Shown: positions 45,155-53,364 of the stretch, piece by piece
Layout: every line of letters starts with the position of its first letter
Numbering within the stretch: position 1 is the stretch's first letter
Assembly: GCF_017347095.1 (NCBI RefSeq)
Contig: NZ_JADPRZ010000016.1
Span: 1-61,837, forward strand
Length of the DNA: 61,837 nt
Source: Sporosarcina sp. E16_8
GTDB taxonomy: Bacteria; Bacillota; Bacilli; Bacillales_A; Planococcaceae
Direction of reading: 5' to 3'
Position numbers and translations under genes: made by a program
Notes under the pieces: model-generated
Databases searched by the model: none
The model's input: only the letters and a program-made list of their open reading frames with translations
Told to the model about the DNA's origin: nothing

Positions 45155-46606
45155 TTAAGGTTTTCTCCTAGCGTTGACACGCTGCTCGAACGCGTATGCA
45201 TACCCAATTAATTCAGGTTCAGTAAATGCTTTCCCTGAAAATGTAATGCCGAACGGTTCACCAGCCTCGGAATAGGCTGCTGGAACGGTAACAGATGGAT
45301 AACCGGCTGCCGCTCCAAAACTGCATCCATGATCTTGTGGAAATACTAGTGCTTGAATAGTATGCTCATCAAGTGCTTTGCCAAGTGCAATATCTCCAGC
45401 TAGATGACGATTGCGAAGAAGCGCCTCAATATAAGCACGTTCCGTCAATTTCCCGCTTGTTCGCTCCACTTTTTCCAGCATAACTTGACCGAATTTCAAT
45501 GTTTCTTCTGCATGTTCATTGTTGAAATCGATAATATCGGATAATGTTCGAATCGGATTTGTAACCGGCGTCTTCCCCAAATACGCATTCAAGGACGCTT
45601 TAAATTCGTAGAGAAGCACGTTATAGCCAAGGTCATTTTCCATTGTTCCTAAGTCTATATCATCTATAATTACGGCCCCCGCCGCTTCAAGTTCTTTCAG
45701 CGCGGCATCAAAAAGATTCAAACGTTCCGTAGATGCTTCTTGTCCAAAAATAGTTCGTGCAACGCCGAGACGGACACCTTCGAGCGCTCTTGTATCAAGA
45801 ACAGACATCCAGTCAATTCCTTCTAAACAGGATGCCCCTGCTGTTACAGGATCTTCTGGATCCGTGCCAATCAGTAGACTGAATGTAATTGCTGCATCGT
45901 GTACAGTCCTTGCCATAGGTCCCGGAGTGTCCTGTGTGCTCGAAAGAGGAATCACTCCTGTACGGCTGATTGTTCCTACAGTCGGCTTAATACCGACAAG
46001 CGAATTCTGCGCTGACGGATTAAGGATAGACCCCGTCGTCTCCGTACCGATTGCCACAGCTGCCATATTCGCGGCAATACCTGCACCAGCTCCCGAACTC
46101 GATCCTCCAACTTCAAATAGACCATATGGATTATTCACCTGGCCTCCACGCGAACTCCAGCCGTTGGTCATCCGATCGGACATGAAATTCGCCCACTCTG
46201 TCATATTTGTCTTTCCGAGAATAATGGCTCCTGCATCCCGTAATTTCTTAACGAGAAAAGAATCTTCTGCAGCATAGAAATCCTTAAGCGCAAGTGATCC
46301 ACAGCTCGTATGCATCATGTCACGGGTCCCCATATTATCTTTCAATAAAATTGGTATGCCATGAAGAAGTGAACGTATCCCTTTCTCCCTTCGTTCTACA
46401 TCAAGAGCTCTGGCAATCTGCACAGCTTGCGGGTTCAACTCAAGAACTGCATTTATATTTCTATTCCTATGTGAGATTATATCAATATACATAAACGTAA
46501 GCTCTTCAGCCGATAATTCTCCGCTACTCATTTTCTCTTGCATTGTAGAAATTGTTGCTTCATCTAGCCACTCGCTTTGAAGTTTTTTCAATTTGTCATC
46601 TAACAT
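45155..46606 (-). CDS. Amidase-signature family amidase
   Basis: A 483-residue amidase-signature hydrolase. The Ser-cisSer-Lys triad is visible: Lys in ILLKDNMGTRDMMHT (near residue 91), and the serines in GGSSSGAGAGIAANMAAVAIGTETTGSI (near 167-190). The gene stands alone and lacks gatC/gatB neighbours, so it is not the GatA subunit of tRNA amidotransferase. The substrate is unknown. TGGGGGAATCCG precedes the ATG. Confidence 0.9.
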   Translation of the reverse strand: MLDDKLKKLQSEWLDEATISTMQEKMSSGELSAEELTFMYIDIISHRNRNINAVLELNPQAVQIARALDVERREKGIRSLLHGIPILLKDNMGTRDMMHTSCGSLALKDFYAAEDSFLVKKLRDAGAIILGKTNMTEWANFMSDRMTNGWSSRGGQVNNPYGLFEVGGSSSGAGAGIAANMAAVAIGTETTGSILNPSAQNSLVGIKPTVGTISRTGVIPLSSTQDTPGPMARTVHDAAITFSLLIGTDPEDPVTAGASCLEGIDWMSVLDTRALEGVRLGVARTIFGQEASTERLNLFDAALKELEAAGAVIIDDIDLGTMENDLGYNVLLYEFKASLNAYLGKTPVTNPIRTLSDIIDFNNEHAEETLKFGQVMLEKVERTSGKLTERAYIEALLRNRHLAGDIALGKALDEHTIQALVFPQDHGCSFGAAAGYPSVTVPAAYSEAGEPFGITFSGKAFTEPELIGYAYAFEQRVNARRKP

Positions 46607-46719
46607 CGGATTCCCCCACCAATCTGAATCTTGTGGTACTAGTTTACCTCAATTAGATAAGCATAAGACAGTGTCTTATAATAAGGTTGTTTTTTGGAGC
46701 CGTTCGAGCTGGCACTATA

Positions 46720-46872
46720 TTATTCAGTACGTATTATGTAAGCTTTCATGAGTGCATAGAGTGAGAGTTCATATAGATGTTTCCCATGTAGTTTGAAAAC
46801 TCCATTTTTCATAAGTCTCTGGATGATTTTCTCTTTCTTCAAATCCATCTGTGTGTTTTCCATCTTTCTCAT
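46720..46872 (-). CDS. FbpA-like (Fur-regulated basic protein) small protein
   Basis: A 50-residue basic protein whose core, KEKIIQRLMKNGVFKLHGKH then LYELSL, matches the pattern of the Fur-regulated basic protein FbpA family (helix, 'G-Y/F-K', 'K-x-LYEL'). In B. subtilis such proteins help an iron-sparing small RNA. The frame opens at 46938, but AAGGAGGAA fits the ATG at 46872. I could not find a good Fur box in the 120 bp upstream, so the regulatory link is unproven. Confidence 0.6.
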   Translation of the reverse strand: MRKMENTQMDLKKEKIIQRLMKNGVFKLHGKHLYELSLYALMKAYIIRTE

Positions 46873-47036
46873 GCTGTAGGTTCCTCCTTGATGTTTAATC
46901 CACAACATATATTCCTCTAATGACCTTATTTCAAACATGAAAACCGTTAATTTTTCACATCAGCAACCATATATGCGATAATTAGAATAGCAATTGGATG
47001 GAGATAATTTCTGTCCTATTCATGGAGGGATTTAGG

Positions 47037-48095
47037 TTGACGATTTTCTTAACGGGTTCTACTGGTTTTCTTGGTGGTAAATTACTAAATAACTTACTCG
47101 AAACAACTGATCATACATTATTCGTACTTGTACGGGATACGGAAAAGGCTGAACGACTTGTGGCGGGCCTTTCTGGGAATGCCGCTAACAGAATCAAGCT
47201 TTTAAATGGCGATATTACACAACCGCTATTCGGACTTTCTGATGATGTCATTCAAGAATTGAAAGGCAAAGTCGACCTTTTTTATCACATCGCAGCTCTT
47301 GTGAAATTCGATGAAGAATTACGTGAAGAACTTTTTGCAGTCAATTACGGTGGTACAAAAAACGCGTTGGAACTAGCCAAGCTATTCAATGTAAAACAAT
47401 TCATTTATATCAGCACTGCTTACACCGTCGGGAAACGTGCGTTTGGTGTAGAATCACTTTACCCAATCGACGCAAACATTCATAATCCTTATGAGGAGAG
47501 CAAAGTGAAATCGGAACACCTTGCCCTTTCCTATTCCGACTGTATGGATGTATCTATATTCCGCCCATCAATTATTGTTGGTGATTCAGAAACAGGCGAA
47601 GCCGATTCCGAATTCACGCTTTACGGTTTTATGCGGGCACTTGATGTGTTCAAGCGTCGTATCGCTAGGTCTGTTGACAAAGCTGATGTTTTTTATCGTG
47701 TCGTCGGTAGCAAATACGCAACATCGAACTTTGTTCCCGTCAATTACGTCGCTGATATTTTAGCATTGGCTGCAAGTAAAGCAGAAGCTGGCAAGATTTA
47801 CAACATCACGAACCCTGCGCCTGCGACGAATTACGATCTCCTATCGCTCATCAAAAACGCACTCGATTTTCAGCAGTTAGAAATAATCGAGAACGCAGAA
47901 CCGGGAATGCTGACAGCTGACGAAGAGAGGCTGAACGGCATGATTACCGTATTCAATGCCTACTTATCCCGTTCATTCGATTTCGATGACAGCAACACAC
48001 AGCAGCTTATCAAAGGAACTGATATTAGGCATTTGGATATGGATGAACAAACGACAAAGTTAATCATCGATGCTTATTTCGCCGTTTCAGAGTGA
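47037..48095 (+). CDS. Extended SDR (NAD-binding, fatty-acyl-reductase-like NAD_binding_4)
   Basis: A 352-residue extended short-chain dehydrogenase. The nucleotide motif TGSTGFLGGKLLNNLL is at the N-terminus, and the catalytic Tyr-Lys in NPYEESKVKSE near residue 150-160 follows YISTAYTVGKRAFG. It resembles the 'male sterility'/NAD_binding_4 group that includes thioester reductases, but the substrate is unknown. The start is TTG at 47037, with TGGAGGG 7 nt before; the ATG at 46998 has no good site. It lies before a fatty-acid-hydroxylase-type gene on the other strand. Confidence 0.83.
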   Translation: MTIFLTGSTGFLGGKLLNNLLETTDHTLFVLVRDTEKAERLVAGLSGNAANRIKLLNGDITQPLFGLSDDVIQELKGKVDLFYHIAALVKFDEELREELFAVNYGGTKNALELAKLFNVKQFIYISTAYTVGKRAFGVESLYPIDANIHNPYEESKVKSEHLALSYSDCMDVSIFRPSIIVGDSETGEADSEFTLYGFMRALDVFKRRIARSVDKADVFYRVVGSKYATSNFVPVNYVADILALAASKAEAGKIYNITNPAPATNYDLLSLIKNALDFQQLEIIENAEPGMLTADEERLNGMITVFNAYLSRSFDFDDSNTQQLIKGTDIRHLDMDEQTTKLIIDAYFAVSE

Positions 48096-48113
48096 TGTAT
48101 CGTGAAAACAAAA

Positions 48114-48152
48114 ATGGACTAAAACCGTAACAGGTTTAGTCCGTTTTTTTAT
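48114..48152 (+). terminator. Terminator after the SDR gene
   Basis: GGACTAAAACC pairs with GGTTTAGTCC with one bulge, followed by G and T7. Confidence 0.88.
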
Positions 48153-48202
48153 TACTCAACAAGTTTTTTAAATTTAAAACTTCAACCTATACACTATGCT
48201 AC

Positions 48203-48814
48203 TCACATTCTATTTTCCAAATTACGAGCGGTCAAACTTTTTTCAACCTCCTTGTTCTCCTTAAACGTTCCAAGCGTTTTATCGAATGAAGTATGGGTGA
48301 CGCCAAACCAATAATTTTCATTTTTAAAGTGATGCAGAAGATGATGCTTCTTAATGTTTTTCCCCATTTTCGTACGCGGTTGTATTGGCTTATGGGCGAT
48401 ATAATGTTTCCATTCATAAAAGAGAAAGTAAGCCACCAAGCCTGTCGTGAATGAAGCCGTCAGGCCCATGCTCCCCGTTATTAGGTAAACAATAAGCCCA
48501 TAAACGATAAATCCTGGAATGCTAAACCATAATGGTAGAAACAATAATTTTAAATCATCCGGATCGACATGATGATCATAGTGTAACCGTTTGATCATCT
48601 TAAGCATAAACGCATTTTCCGGGGTTTTAATGTGAAATAAAAAACGGTGAACAATATATTCACTTGTTGCATACGTCAGCATCCCCACGCCTAAAGCCAC
48701 CCACGTCCAAATATGAAGTACATGTGGCACGGTTAAAGTAGCACAACTCAACAAAATAAGCAGCATAACAGTGACATCAGGGAAAGTTCCAAATTCCTTT
48801 AAGTATTTCCTCAT
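48203..48814 (-). CDS. Fatty acid hydroxylase / sterol desaturase superfamily membrane protein
   Basis: A 203-residue di-iron membrane protein. Histidine clusters in family order: HRFLFH (about residue 56), HYDHH (about 78-82), EWKHYIAH (about 134-141) and KKHHLLHHF (about 155-163), between four hydrophobic segments. This predicts oxygen-dependent hydroxylation or desaturation of a lipid; the substrate is unknown. GGGGGATG lies before the ATG. It shares a strand and a terminator region with the ATP-grasp gene upstream. Confidence 0.85.
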   Translation of the reverse strand: MRKYLKEFGTFPDVTVMLLILLSCATLTVPHVLHIWTWVALGVGMLTYATSEYIVHRFLFHIKTPENAFMLKMIKRLHYDHHVDPDDLKLLFLPLWFSIPGFIVYGLIVYLITGSMGLTASFTTGLVAYFLFYEWKHYIAHKPIQPRTKMGKNIKKHHLLHHFKNENYWFGVTHTSFDKTLGTFKENKEVEKSLTARNLENRM

Positions 48815-48875
48815 TTACAATCATCCCCCTTTTCTTATAATTATATATAAATAATTCAGACAATTCAACACCAGA

Positions 48876-48913
48876 AAACAATCCCCTATACATAACGCAT
48901 AGGGGATTGTTTT
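48876..48913. terminator. Terminator after the ATP-grasp gene
   Basis: AACAATCCCCTAT pairs with ATAGGGGATTGTT around an 8-nt loop. It lies at the 3' end of the ATP-grasp gene and upstream of the hydroxylase gene. Confidence 0.85.
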
Positions 48914-50126
48914 ACCATGTACTATTTTTATATTTACGATAGTAATTAACCTGTCTGGCGAATAAATACAGCTTACGCTTGAAATGACGGTCTTTTTTAT
49001 AAAACAAAGGATTGCCGTATTTCCCTGCTCTAAGCAATGCTTTCACGTCTTTGAGCACTTCTTGGTTTGACACAAATTTCTTAAGTACGATTTTAGGCAC
49101 GACAGTGAATAGGAAATTCTCATTCAGTAGCGTCAGTTCTTTCTGTTGACCATGAATAACGTCATCGACTAGATACTTTGCCATATTATGTCCGCAAGCC
49201 GTAATATAGTAGCTTGATCGTCCTTGGCGTATATTCACCTCAAACACTTTGAACTTACCGTCCCGCTCATCATACTTCAAATCAAAATTCGCGTAACCGA
49301 CGTAGTTCAGTGCTTCAAGGAAGCCTTTTAGTTTCAACATCATCTCTTCATTATATCGAGTGATAAGCGCTGTATAATTCCCTATTGCAGTAACGGTATG
49401 CTCTTGCAACACGACCTGTGCGAAAGTGATCAGCTCAGCCTTTCCATGACTGTTCATGTAGAATACGGAATCCCACATATATGTATCGTCCCCCGGGATA
49501 TAATCCTGGATAATGAGATCCTCTCCATAGCCGCTCGCTTTAATCGTTTTAATAACGTTATGGATTTCATCGTAGGAATCGACCTTATACACTTTTTCCA
49601 TGCCCGCAAACGGATTCTTATAGTACTCGACACCATTGCTTGGTTTGATAATGATTGGGAACATGACCTTTTCTGCGAATGGCTTTTCATCCTGGCAAGA
49701 ATAGTAATAGGTTGCCGGAGCTTCTATACCATGTTCAGCGCATAACTTATAGAAATTCGATTTAACAAGCACATCGTTCATAAGTGGTTCCGAAATATAA
49801 TTAAACACATAATGGCTTTTCAGCTCGTCCGCATTTTCAATAATCATCCGAACGTAAAGATCATTCGTTCCAATGAGTAACATTTTTTTCCCTGGTTCCG
49901 CATACTTCTTTGCAATCTCTTTCAAGAAGCTCACGAATACTTTTTTTTCAGGCAGTTTTGGATTGAGTTCTATGGTCTTTATTATTGAGCTTAGACTGGT
50001 AAATGATAAAGGTTCTTTTCCTACTAGAATTGGGTTGATACCATACTCTTCATGGAATGAAATCGCCATGTTGTAAGCATTCATGTCTGTTCCGATAATG
50101 ATTGGTATGAAATTATTATTTGTCAT
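48912..50126 (-). CDS. ATP-grasp carboxylate-amine ligase (D-aspartate-ligase-like)
   Basis: A 404-residue ATP-grasp enzyme. The N-terminal pre-ATP-grasp domain begins IPIIIGTDMNAYNMAISF. The ATP-binding lysine is in FPIIIKPSNG (about residue 160), and Mg-binding residues are in the C-terminal DLKYDERDGKFKVFEVNIRQGRSSYYI (about 290-316). The layout and length resemble D-aspartate ligases that add D-Asp to the lysine of peptidoglycan precursors, and other carboxylate-amine ligases. The substrate is inferred only from resemblance. TTGGAGG lies 4 nt before the ATG at 50126; the frame extends to a TTG at 50138. Confidence 0.8.
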   Translation of the reverse strand: MTNNNFIPIIIGTDMNAYNMAISFHEEYGINPILVGKEPLSFTSLSSIIKTIELNPKLPEKKVFVSFLKEIAKKYAEPGKKMLLIGTNDLYVRMIIENADELKSHYVFNYISEPLMNDVLVKSNFYKLCAEHGIEAPATYYYSCQDEKPFAEKVMFPIIIKPSNGVEYYKNPFAGMEKVYKVDSYDEIHNVIKTIKASGYGEDLIIQDYIPGDDTYMWDSVFYMNSHGKAELITFAQVVLQEHTVTAIGNYTALITRYNEEMMLKLKGFLEALNYVGYANFDLKYDERDGKFKVFEVNIRQGRSSYYITACGHNMAKYLVDDVIHGQQKELTLLNENFLFTVVPKIVLKKFVSNQEVLKDVKALLRAGKYGNPLFYKKDRHFKRKLYLFARQVNYYRKYKNSTW

Positions 50127-50207
50127 TTTATCCTCCAACTATCTTTTCTACTCATAAGTGTATGGCTCCTGTTTTTCATTGTCAAGAAAGCCAATTATAA
50201 GAGTGTA

Positions 50208-50262
50208 CATTAAGAAATCCAGTACCGCCCCTATAGGCTGATACTGGATTCCCTTTTGTACT
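50208..50262 (-). terminator. Terminator after the GDPD gene
   Basis: AATCCAGTA pairs with TACTGGATT around a loop that has a second stem GCCCCTATAGGC. The T tract is weak. Confidence 0.6.
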
Positions 50263-50267
50263 ATGGA

Positions 50268-51110
50268 TTACTCTTGCACTAGCTGAACGGGACCCTCGAC
50301 CGGCCAGATTGAAAAATCAGTAATGATGCCGTCAACCCCGTATTGATAAGCTCTGTCCACCCATCCCGGGTTTTTCGTAGACCAAACCAATACTTTTCCA
50401 CCTTGATTATGTATTTGATCGATCACACGTTTGTTGACATATGAGACGTTAAAGTTAATGTATGTCGCAAAAGATGTTAGGTCCATTATTTTTTGAGTGG
50501 ACAGCGATTGAATGGATGGTTTCATGAGTAGTGCAACTTCTAATTCTGGAAGCAACGTGTTCATTTTCCTCATTGATTCGATATCGAAAGATTGAACAAT
50601 AATGCTGTTCAAATCCTTATATTCGCTTAACAAAGCCACTACTTGCTCTTCAATGCCCGGGTACATGGATGGTTTCTTAATCTCTATTAATAAACCAGCT
50701 TTACCGTAAAATTCATCGAGTAATTCCTTTAGAGTAATGATTTTTTCGCCGGTAAATGAAGAATGGAATTTCACTCCTGCATCTAACTCTTTTAATTCGG
50801 CAAGCGTGAAATTTTTCACATAGCCAGAACCGTTTGTTGTTCTGTCCACTTTGTCATCATGCATAATGATTAACTCTCCATCTTTGGACAGGTGCACATC
50901 ACATTCTAAAAAGTCTGCCCCAAGCTCTAGCGCTTTTCGAAAAGCGGACTGCGTATTTTCCGGAGCGAAATTAGAAGCCCCACGGTGCGCAACACTAATC
51001 ATTCCATTCATTTCTACATGATTAAAAGGTCGCGCCTCGTAACCAACTAGAAGTAGCATACATATACTTACAAAGACGAATAGTAGCTTCTTTTTCCCTA
51101 ACTCCCCCAT
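50268..51110 (-). CDS. Membrane-anchored or secreted glycerophosphodiester phosphodiesterase
   Basis: A 280-residue GDPD-type TIM barrel hydrolysing glycerophosphodiesters to glycerol-3-phosphate and an alcohol. An N-terminal hydrophobic segment (LLFVFVSICMLLLVGYEA, residues 9-26) suggests export. Catalytic residues are in SVAHRGASNFAPENT (His, Arg, Glu) and LECDVHLSKDGELIIMHDDKVDRTTNG (Glu, Asp, His). No lipobox is seen, so it may be an N-terminal anchor. Could recycle lipid or teichoic-acid glycerophosphate outside the membrane. Confidence 0.9.
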   Translation of the reverse strand: MGELGKKKLLFVFVSICMLLLVGYEARPFNHVEMNGMISVAHRGASNFAPENTQSAFRKALELGADFLECDVHLSKDGELIIMHDDKVDRTTNGSGYVKNFTLAELKELDAGVKFHSSFTGEKIITLKELLDEFYGKAGLLIEIKKPSMYPGIEEQVVALLSEYKDLNSIIVQSFDIESMRKMNTLLPELEVALLMKPSIQSLSTQKIMDLTSFATYINFNVSYVNKRVIDQIHNQGGKVLVWSTKNPGWVDRAYQYGVDGIITDFSIWPVEGPVQLVQE

Positions 51111-51316
51111 AATTATAACCTCACACCAAATGATGAATACTGACTATTCTAATCATTCTTTTTATTTATTATAGCATATGTGTAAGGTCCTGTAACTGTT
51201 AATTTCCACTAGGCTTAAAGATACAAAAAGTCCCAATAGAAATAGACGACTTTTTATAAAAATACACCGATTCGTATGATCCTATTTTATTTAAAAAGGA
51301 AGAGGAGCTGTAAAAT

Positions 51317-52243
51317 ATGGCTACAAAACCACCTTACTTGCAGCCAGGAGATACTGTTGGGATTGTTACGTTAGGTAGTCCACTGGCTGCAAGTAGAATA
51401 GATGAAGGAATAACGACTTTACGAAATATGGGGTTTAAAGTACTTGTAGGGGAGCATGTCTATTCATCGAATGGATTCATTGCTGCGACACCCCAACAAA
51501 TGGCATCAGATTTGATGAAGATGTTTCAGAATAAAGAAGTGAAGTGGATTTTGCCTTCGAGGGGCGGCGTTGGTGTAGCAAGTATTCTCCCCTTCCTCGA
51601 CTTTTCTATCATTTCTCAAAATCCAAAAATCGTCTCAGGCTATAGTGACATTACAGTACTCCTGAATGTCCTGTACGAATATGCAAACTTAATTACTTTT
51701 CAAAGCCTTCTCCTATTAGATTTCAATCCAAATACTCCCGCATATAATTTCGATCAATTCTTCTCAGCAACCACAACATTAACCGCGCCCTGGGGAATAA
51801 ATAACCCCCCCGGTATGCTCCTCGAAAGCTTAGTTCCCGGAAACGTAACCGGTCCCGTTATCGGAGGCAATCTCACATCTTTCATAGGTACATTAGGAAC
51901 TTCTTATGAAATCAATACGGAAGGTAAAATTATCGTACTTGAAGAAACGCATGAACCGATTAATAAAGTCTATCGGTATTTGAATCATCTTTTATTAGCC
52001 AAAAAATTTGATGATTGTATAGGGATAATAATGGGGGAATGTACGAATTGTGTGAATGCATACGGAAAATCCTATAAAGATCTTATCAACGAATTTCTAG
52101 TTCCTTTAGGTAAACCACTTATGTCCAATCTGGCAACTGGACATGGTGTATATAAAGCAGCGATACCTATCGGTGCAATCTTGAATATGAACACTTTTAA
52201 CCGTACATTGACTGTGATGGAGCCGGCTGTAAGCCCGCAGTAA
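51317..52243 (+). CDS. S66 family LD-carboxypeptidase / MccF-like peptidase
   Basis: A 308-residue serine peptidase of family S66. The nucleophile Ser is in VSGYSDITVLLNVLY near residue 112, the oxyanion region in LPSRGGVGVASILPFLDF, the Glu in IVLEETHEPINKVYRYL near 212 and the His in ATGHGVYKAAIPIGA near 280. Such enzymes remove the terminal D-Ala from murein tetrapeptide or inactivate microcin C; here either remains possible. GAAGAGGAGCTG precedes the ATG. A partial TGTTGATTAACC element follows 31 nt after its stop. Confidence 0.88.
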   Translation: MATKPPYLQPGDTVGIVTLGSPLAASRIDEGITTLRNMGFKVLVGEHVYSSNGFIAATPQQMASDLMKMFQNKEVKWILPSRGGVGVASILPFLDFSIISQNPKIVSGYSDITVLLNVLYEYANLITFQSLLLLDFNPNTPAYNFDQFFSATTTLTAPWGINNPPGMLLESLVPGNVTGPVIGGNLTSFIGTLGTSYEINTEGKIIVLEETHEPINKVYRYLNHLLLAKKFDDCIGIIMGECTNCVNAYGKSYKDLINEFLVPLGKPLMSNLATGHGVYKAAIPIGAILNMNTFNRTLTVMEPAVSPQ

Positions 52244-52274
52244 CATATGTCTTAATTATTGAACATAATATGTT

Positions 52275-52300
52275 TGTTGATTAACCATTTTATCACATGG
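52275..52300 (+). repeat. TGTTGATTAACC element, partial copy C (after the S66 gene)
   Basis: TGTTGATTAACCATTTTAT matches the first 18 bases of copies A and B and lies 31 nt after the stop of the S66 gene, in its orientation. Further similarity is faint (AATAACTATTTGCAC near 52326). It is followed at 52435 by a large hairpin, as in copy B. Confidence 0.5.
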
Positions 52301-52434
52301 GAAACTTATAATAATAGCGGGAGAATAACTATTTGCACTTTTATATTTCCTGCTCGCTTTAGACGAAATGATCACAACACCTTTACCGCGGGTTAAAGAT
52401 GCCTGCCATTCCATCTGAAATTTGATTAGAATTC

Positions 52435-52476
52435 AACGCCCCCCCTCCTGTAATCGCTGTATAGGAGGGGGGCGTT
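52435..52476 (+). repeat. Strong GC-rich hairpin after the S66 gene
   Basis: AACGCCCCCCC then TCCT pairs with AGGA then GGGGGGCGTT, 14 bp with one bulged C. It lacks a continuous T tract (ATCATTTTG) and is followed 35 bp later by a better terminator. It may be the terminal hairpin of element copy C. Confidence 0.6.
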
Positions 52477-52509
52477 ATCATTTTGTTGATAGTTATCCAT
52501 TCTCCTAAA

Positions 52510-52541
52510 GGCTCCAAGGTTCTTCGTTTGGAGTTTTTTTG
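52510..52541 (+). terminator. Plus-strand terminator after the S66 gene
   Basis: CTCCAA pairs with TTGGAG around GGTTCTTCGT-like loop bases, followed by T7. It abuts the 3' end of the convergent ycsI-type gene. Confidence 0.8.
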
Positions 52542-53333
52542 TTATAAAATACTATACTTTTCGTCCTTTATATCACTAATGAACATACATCCAGGAGCGT
52601 GCGTAATCATTATCGAAGGTTTACTTTGCATAGCTACCGCTTGAGGTGTCACACCACAAGCCCAAAAAACCGGAATTTCACCTTCTTTGATTGTTACCGA
52701 TTCGCCGAAATCCGGCTTTGAAATATCAGCAATACCAATTTGGCTTGGGTCCCCGATATGGATGGGTGACCCATGTACAGCGGGAAAGCGAGTTGTTATT
52801 TGAATCGCGCGAATGGCATCTTCATGCGACATCGGACGCATACTGACAACGGTTGGCCCTTCAAATACACCTGCTTTTTCACATTGAATATTCGTTTTGT
52901 ACATAGGAACATTACATTTTTCTTCGATATGACGAATCGGAATTCCACTTTCGAGTAGCGGCGTTTCAAATGTAAAGCTGCAACCTAAAAGAAAGCCAAC
53001 CATATCATCTTCCCAATACTCTGTTATATCCAGAACTTCTTCCGTATTCACACCATCTCTGTATATACGATAGCTTGGGACATCCTTACGAATATCGGCT
53101 TCTTTTGCAAGTTTGCTTGGAATGAAAGAGCCAGGTTCAGTCACATCTAATAAAGGACATGACTTCGGATTTCGTTGGCAAAATAGCAAAAAATCAAAGG
53201 CATGTTCTTTCTTTAAAATAACTAAATTTGCTTGTGTGAAACCTTTAGACATACCGGCTGTAGGACCTGTTATTTCTTGTTTACGGATGAGTTCCCTTAT
53301 TTCATTTGATGCCATTGTTTCATAATTCCTCAA
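52542..53333 (-). CDS. ycsI: YcsI family putative hydro-lyase (DUF1445)
   Basis: A 263-residue protein of the DUF1445/D-glutamate-cyclase-like family, annotated as putative hydro-lyase. Conserved family pieces are PTAGMSKGFTQANLVILKK near residue 23, DMVGFLLGCSFTFETPL near 108 and EIPVFWACGVTPQAV and ITHAPGCMFISDI at the C-terminus. It is the last gene of a three-gene unit with the NRAMP-like gene and pxpA. In B. subtilis the homologues ycsF-ycsG-ycsI also sit with kipI-kipA-kipR. A role in 5-oxoproline or D-glutamate metabolism is inferred from this linkage. Confidence 0.9.
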   Translation of the reverse strand: MRNYETMASNEIRELIRKQEITGPTAGMSKGFTQANLVILKKEHAFDFLLFCQRNPKSCPLLDVTEPGSFIPSKLAKEADIRKDVPSYRIYRDGVNTEEVLDITEYWEDDMVGFLLGCSFTFETPLLESGIPIRHIEEKCNVPMYKTNIQCEKAGVFEGPTVVSMRPMSHEDAIRAIQITTRFPAVHGSPIHIGDPSQIGIADISKPDFGESVTIKEGEIPVFWACGVTPQAVAMQSKPSIMITHAPGCMFISDIKDEKYSIL

Positions 53334-53364
53334 CCCATATCACTCCTTCACATATATACTCTAC

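Noticed and set aside
45155..46606. Amidase considered as GatA of the tRNA amidotransferase.
   Set aside because: No gatC or gatB adjacent, and the residues around the triad and the overall context fit a stand-alone amidase.
51317..52243. S66 peptidase considered as a microcin C self-immunity gene with a nearby biosynthetic cluster.
   Set aside because: No heptapeptide precursor, ThiF-like or export gene is nearby; the housekeeping murein role is simpler.
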